Below are positions 61,782 through 64,000 of a DNA stretch of 64,000 nt, in pieces; the first letter of the stretch is position 1, and each line of letters begins with the position of its first letter. The stretch covers positions 1,631,091 to 1,695,090 of the forward strand of contig VXAZ01007544.1 in the NCBI GenBank assembly GCA_013399875.1, read 5' to 3'. This stretch comes from Gymnorhina tibicen. Lineage: Eukaryota > Chordata > Aves > Passeriformes > Artamidae. A program made the translations under genes and the position numbers. The notes below the pieces were generated by a model, which worked only from the letters and a program-made list of their open reading frames with translations, was not told the origin of the DNA and did no database searches.

Positions 61782-61968
61782 TGAATTTATTTCCCTAAAT
61801 GGAGTTTGTTTTGCCCATGACAGTCACTGGTGAGTTATCTCTCCCTGCCCTTATCTCAACCCATGAGCTTTTAGTTATGTTTTCTTTCCCCTGCGCAGCT
61901 GAGAAGAACAGTGATAGAGCAGGGCACCAGGTGGGCACCAGGTGTCCAGCCAGGGTCAGCCCACCACA

Positions 61969-64000
61969 ACATGCACCAGCTTACCAGTTTTCCAGCCATG
62001 TGAGTATAACAGTAAGCTTTCTAGATTTCTGTCAACCTGGAGTGTCCTTCCCTCAAGGTTGGGGCTCTTTGCTCCTGGGAAAGTGCTACATTTAATCCTG
62101 CAGTAGTGGGATGGGATGGTCAGTAGTCTTTCAGAAGAACCCATTGAACCTGTCTCTTTATGAGGGAACAAATTTATTTCATTAATAACTATAAAGCTTT
62201 TGAGACCCACTGTTTGAGCAAAATTGCAGACTCCACAAGAGATAAAATCCACACACAGAGTGAAAATATCCAAACACCTAAACTGTATGGATGTATTAAC
62301 CTAGAGATCTAGAGTACACTAAGTGGGAGTTGCAAAGCTGCTATCAGCCTAATTTATACATTCAGATGTTTCTTAAAACACTAATTTACCCTTATTTTGC
62401 TTTATTTGCAATGTCGGGTGGTTTCCAACATCTTCAAAATTCTGTAAGTAGCTAAAGCTGTTATCTAGTATGCTGGTCTTTGTGTATAACTTGTTTCAGT
62501 TTCAGACACCTGCATCTTTTTTCACACTCAGGGAAACACTGATTTACAGAATGTATATTTTTAATATTGAGAACTTCACAAACAATGCTGTAGATCCCTG
62601 CCTTGGAGCAATGAGTCATGAAAAGTGGCTCAAGGACTGAAATGATTACTTTGGAAAGTGTATTTTTAACTACAGAAGGAAATAACTTTCATTATCATGA
62701 GACTGGCAAAGTACTTGAAGGTAATAGCTCCATCAGGCAATTTTTTTCCTAGTCCTTATGTCAGAAAATTAAAAAATAAAAAAAAACACCTTTTTTTTTC
62801 CAAAACACTCTTCACAGCAGTGGTAAGTTAGATGGAAAGGCAAGATGCAGACACTGTTAAAATAAAATATGTTGAAGAAAATAACAGGTGGGTAAAAAGA
62901 GTAAGAAAGAAAAAATCCTTCCAGATATATTAATTTTTAATGGTGCTTGTTTAAAGGGCTTTTTGGACCAGAAACCCAAAGAAACCCAATTAAATTATTG
63001 TAATTAATAAAATAATTTTTAAAAACTTTGAAAAAAATTTATATATGAAGTCTGTACACCTATAATTCTAGATAATAAACTATGTTTATTCATACCTGTA
63101 ATCAGGCATCTTTCCCATCAAGAAAGGAATCATTTTTACTGTTCTATTTGCTATAAGACCTAGGAATACATAAACAAGAACTAGCCTTGGGTTGTGTTCT
63201 CCTCTGCAGTCTGCCATTTCAACCATCAGTGACGGTGGCCATCTCTGGCCATGAACTCCATTAAAACCTGGATGAATTTCTGTATTCAGGCACCCCAGCA
63301 AGCAGCAAAAGACCCCAACAGTACTGTGTCTCTGGCTGTGCAATAATAACAGGACCTGTCTATCCAACAGCAAAAATCCAATATATCCTGTTTACAGGTG
63401 TCTTTGTGTAGGGAGTATGTGCAAGGTGCATTTTAAGGTTGTCAGTAAGAACCCAGAAAATTCACACATCTGATACACACAAATCAGTTTCCAGTGCTGC
63501 ATTTTTCATACAAATCTGTGCAATATTTGGAGATAGATTGAGTGACAGAAGATCTTTTGAATCAAGTAGCTTACATGTGTATCTGTAATCCAGCTTGACT
63601 GAGTTGAAATACTGGCTTTTGTTAGTCTGTCGGCATAAATACGAGCCAGCATAAAGCCTCCTTACCAGTGTAGTTCAGCAGCCCTGCAATAGACAACAGT
63701 ACCTGTCCTAATTTTCATGCTTAATTTTTATGGCACTTAGTCCAAAGCCCCTACTTTCAGGCAGCCTTCTCCAGAGAAGCTGGAACAAGATCTGGCTGTA
63801 ACAGAATAGGCCAAATCCTCTATATTAATTACAACTTCGTCACTCCATTTAGCAGCCATCATCTGCCAAAATCTGGCTAGAGTTGGGGTGGTCCCCAGGC
63901 AGGGCTTGCCAAAGTAGTGACAAAATGCTGAAACAGGCTTCTTCAGCTTCTGGATGGAAAAATCACTGCTTAATATAAACTTCAAAACACTTGAATTCCT
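61969..64000. other. Unique AT-rich non-coding sequence
   Basis: A/T runs near 62770-62800. Minus-strand frames of 95 (63086-63373) and 82 codons (63737-63985) match nothing that I recognise, and the last may run on beyond the window. No gene can be supported. Confidence 0.5.

Larger units (their letters stand above)
60875..61968 (+). mobile_element. Long endogenous retrovirus solo LTR (about 1.1 kb)
   Basis: Starts TGTATTGGGTTTTGG and ends CCCACCACA, giving TG...CA ends. The sequence resembles, from memory, a long LTR family common in songbird genomes: an opening block with 'agcggggggctacagggg', a central array of repeated 'ctggagcag' units (61180-61565), then AATAAA at 61776-61781 and a 3' block shared with the remnant at 13368-13578. 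No gag, pol or env coding sequence flanks it, so it is a solo LTR in plus orientation. No clear target duplication was found at the chosen ends, so they may be off by a few bases. Several frames of 60-98 codons on both strands lie inside and are not genes. The family name was not checked. Confidence 0.8.

Noticed and set aside
1..64000. CRISPR arrays, bacterial-type operons, tRNA or rRNA genes
   Set aside because: No regular spacer arrays, no ribosome-binding-site and operon structure, and no cloverleaf with conserved boxes was seen. The window is eukaryotic.

Overview
This window looks like gene-poor, AT-rich nuclear DNA from a vertebrate, most likely a bird and plausibly a songbird (passerine). 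Three things point there. It holds several CR1 LINE 3' ends in different states of decay, the hallmark interspersed repeat of bird genomes. It holds avian-type endogenous retrovirus LTRs, including two copies of a long LTR family that I recognise from memory as songbird-like. CpG is rare outside young repeats. No family name was checked against a database, so the lineage call is an inference.

No protein-coding gene can be supported. The open reading frames are short, overlap on both strands and show no chained exons. The longer ones are explained by repeats (CR1, LTRs, a polypyrimidine tract) or by T/C-rich composition. The one stretch that reads like a possible exon is a 36-codon Asn/Ser/Gln-rich segment near 2.8 kb, preceded by an acceptor-like site. 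I could not assign it to a gene. The window is best read as an intergenic desert or the inside of a very large intron.

Layout: 1-5.5 kb is unique sequence with the exon-like segment. There are CR1 copies at 5.5 kb, 8.0 kb and 15.1 kb on the minus strand, plus an LTR remnant at 13.4 kb. A probable LTR fragment lies at 19.2 kb. A stop-poor T/C-rich stretch at 23.5-24.3 kb is followed by a complete-looking GC-rich solo LTR at 24.69-25.15 kb, with CCAAT, GC-box, TATA and poly(A) signals and near-perfect 6-bp flanking duplications. A long ancient CR1 lies at 27.9-28.8 kb and a small plus-strand CR1 end at 30.3 kb. A 185-bp polypyrimidine tract lies at 34.9 kb. A probable minus-strand LTR lies at 38.1 kb, a MIR-like remnant at 44.3 kb and a plus-strand CR1 end at 48.5 kb. 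A strong CTCF-type motif lies at 53.7 kb, and a second long LTR of the 13.4 kb family at 60.9-62.0 kb. Simple repeats are scattered between these.

The regulatory potential visible here is the LTR promoters, the CTCF-type site and several stretches that look like conserved non-coding elements. I found no gene system, array or operon, and nothing that amounts to an undescribed biological system. The most worthwhile follow-ups are the two short LTRs, the CTCF-type site and the exon-like segment.
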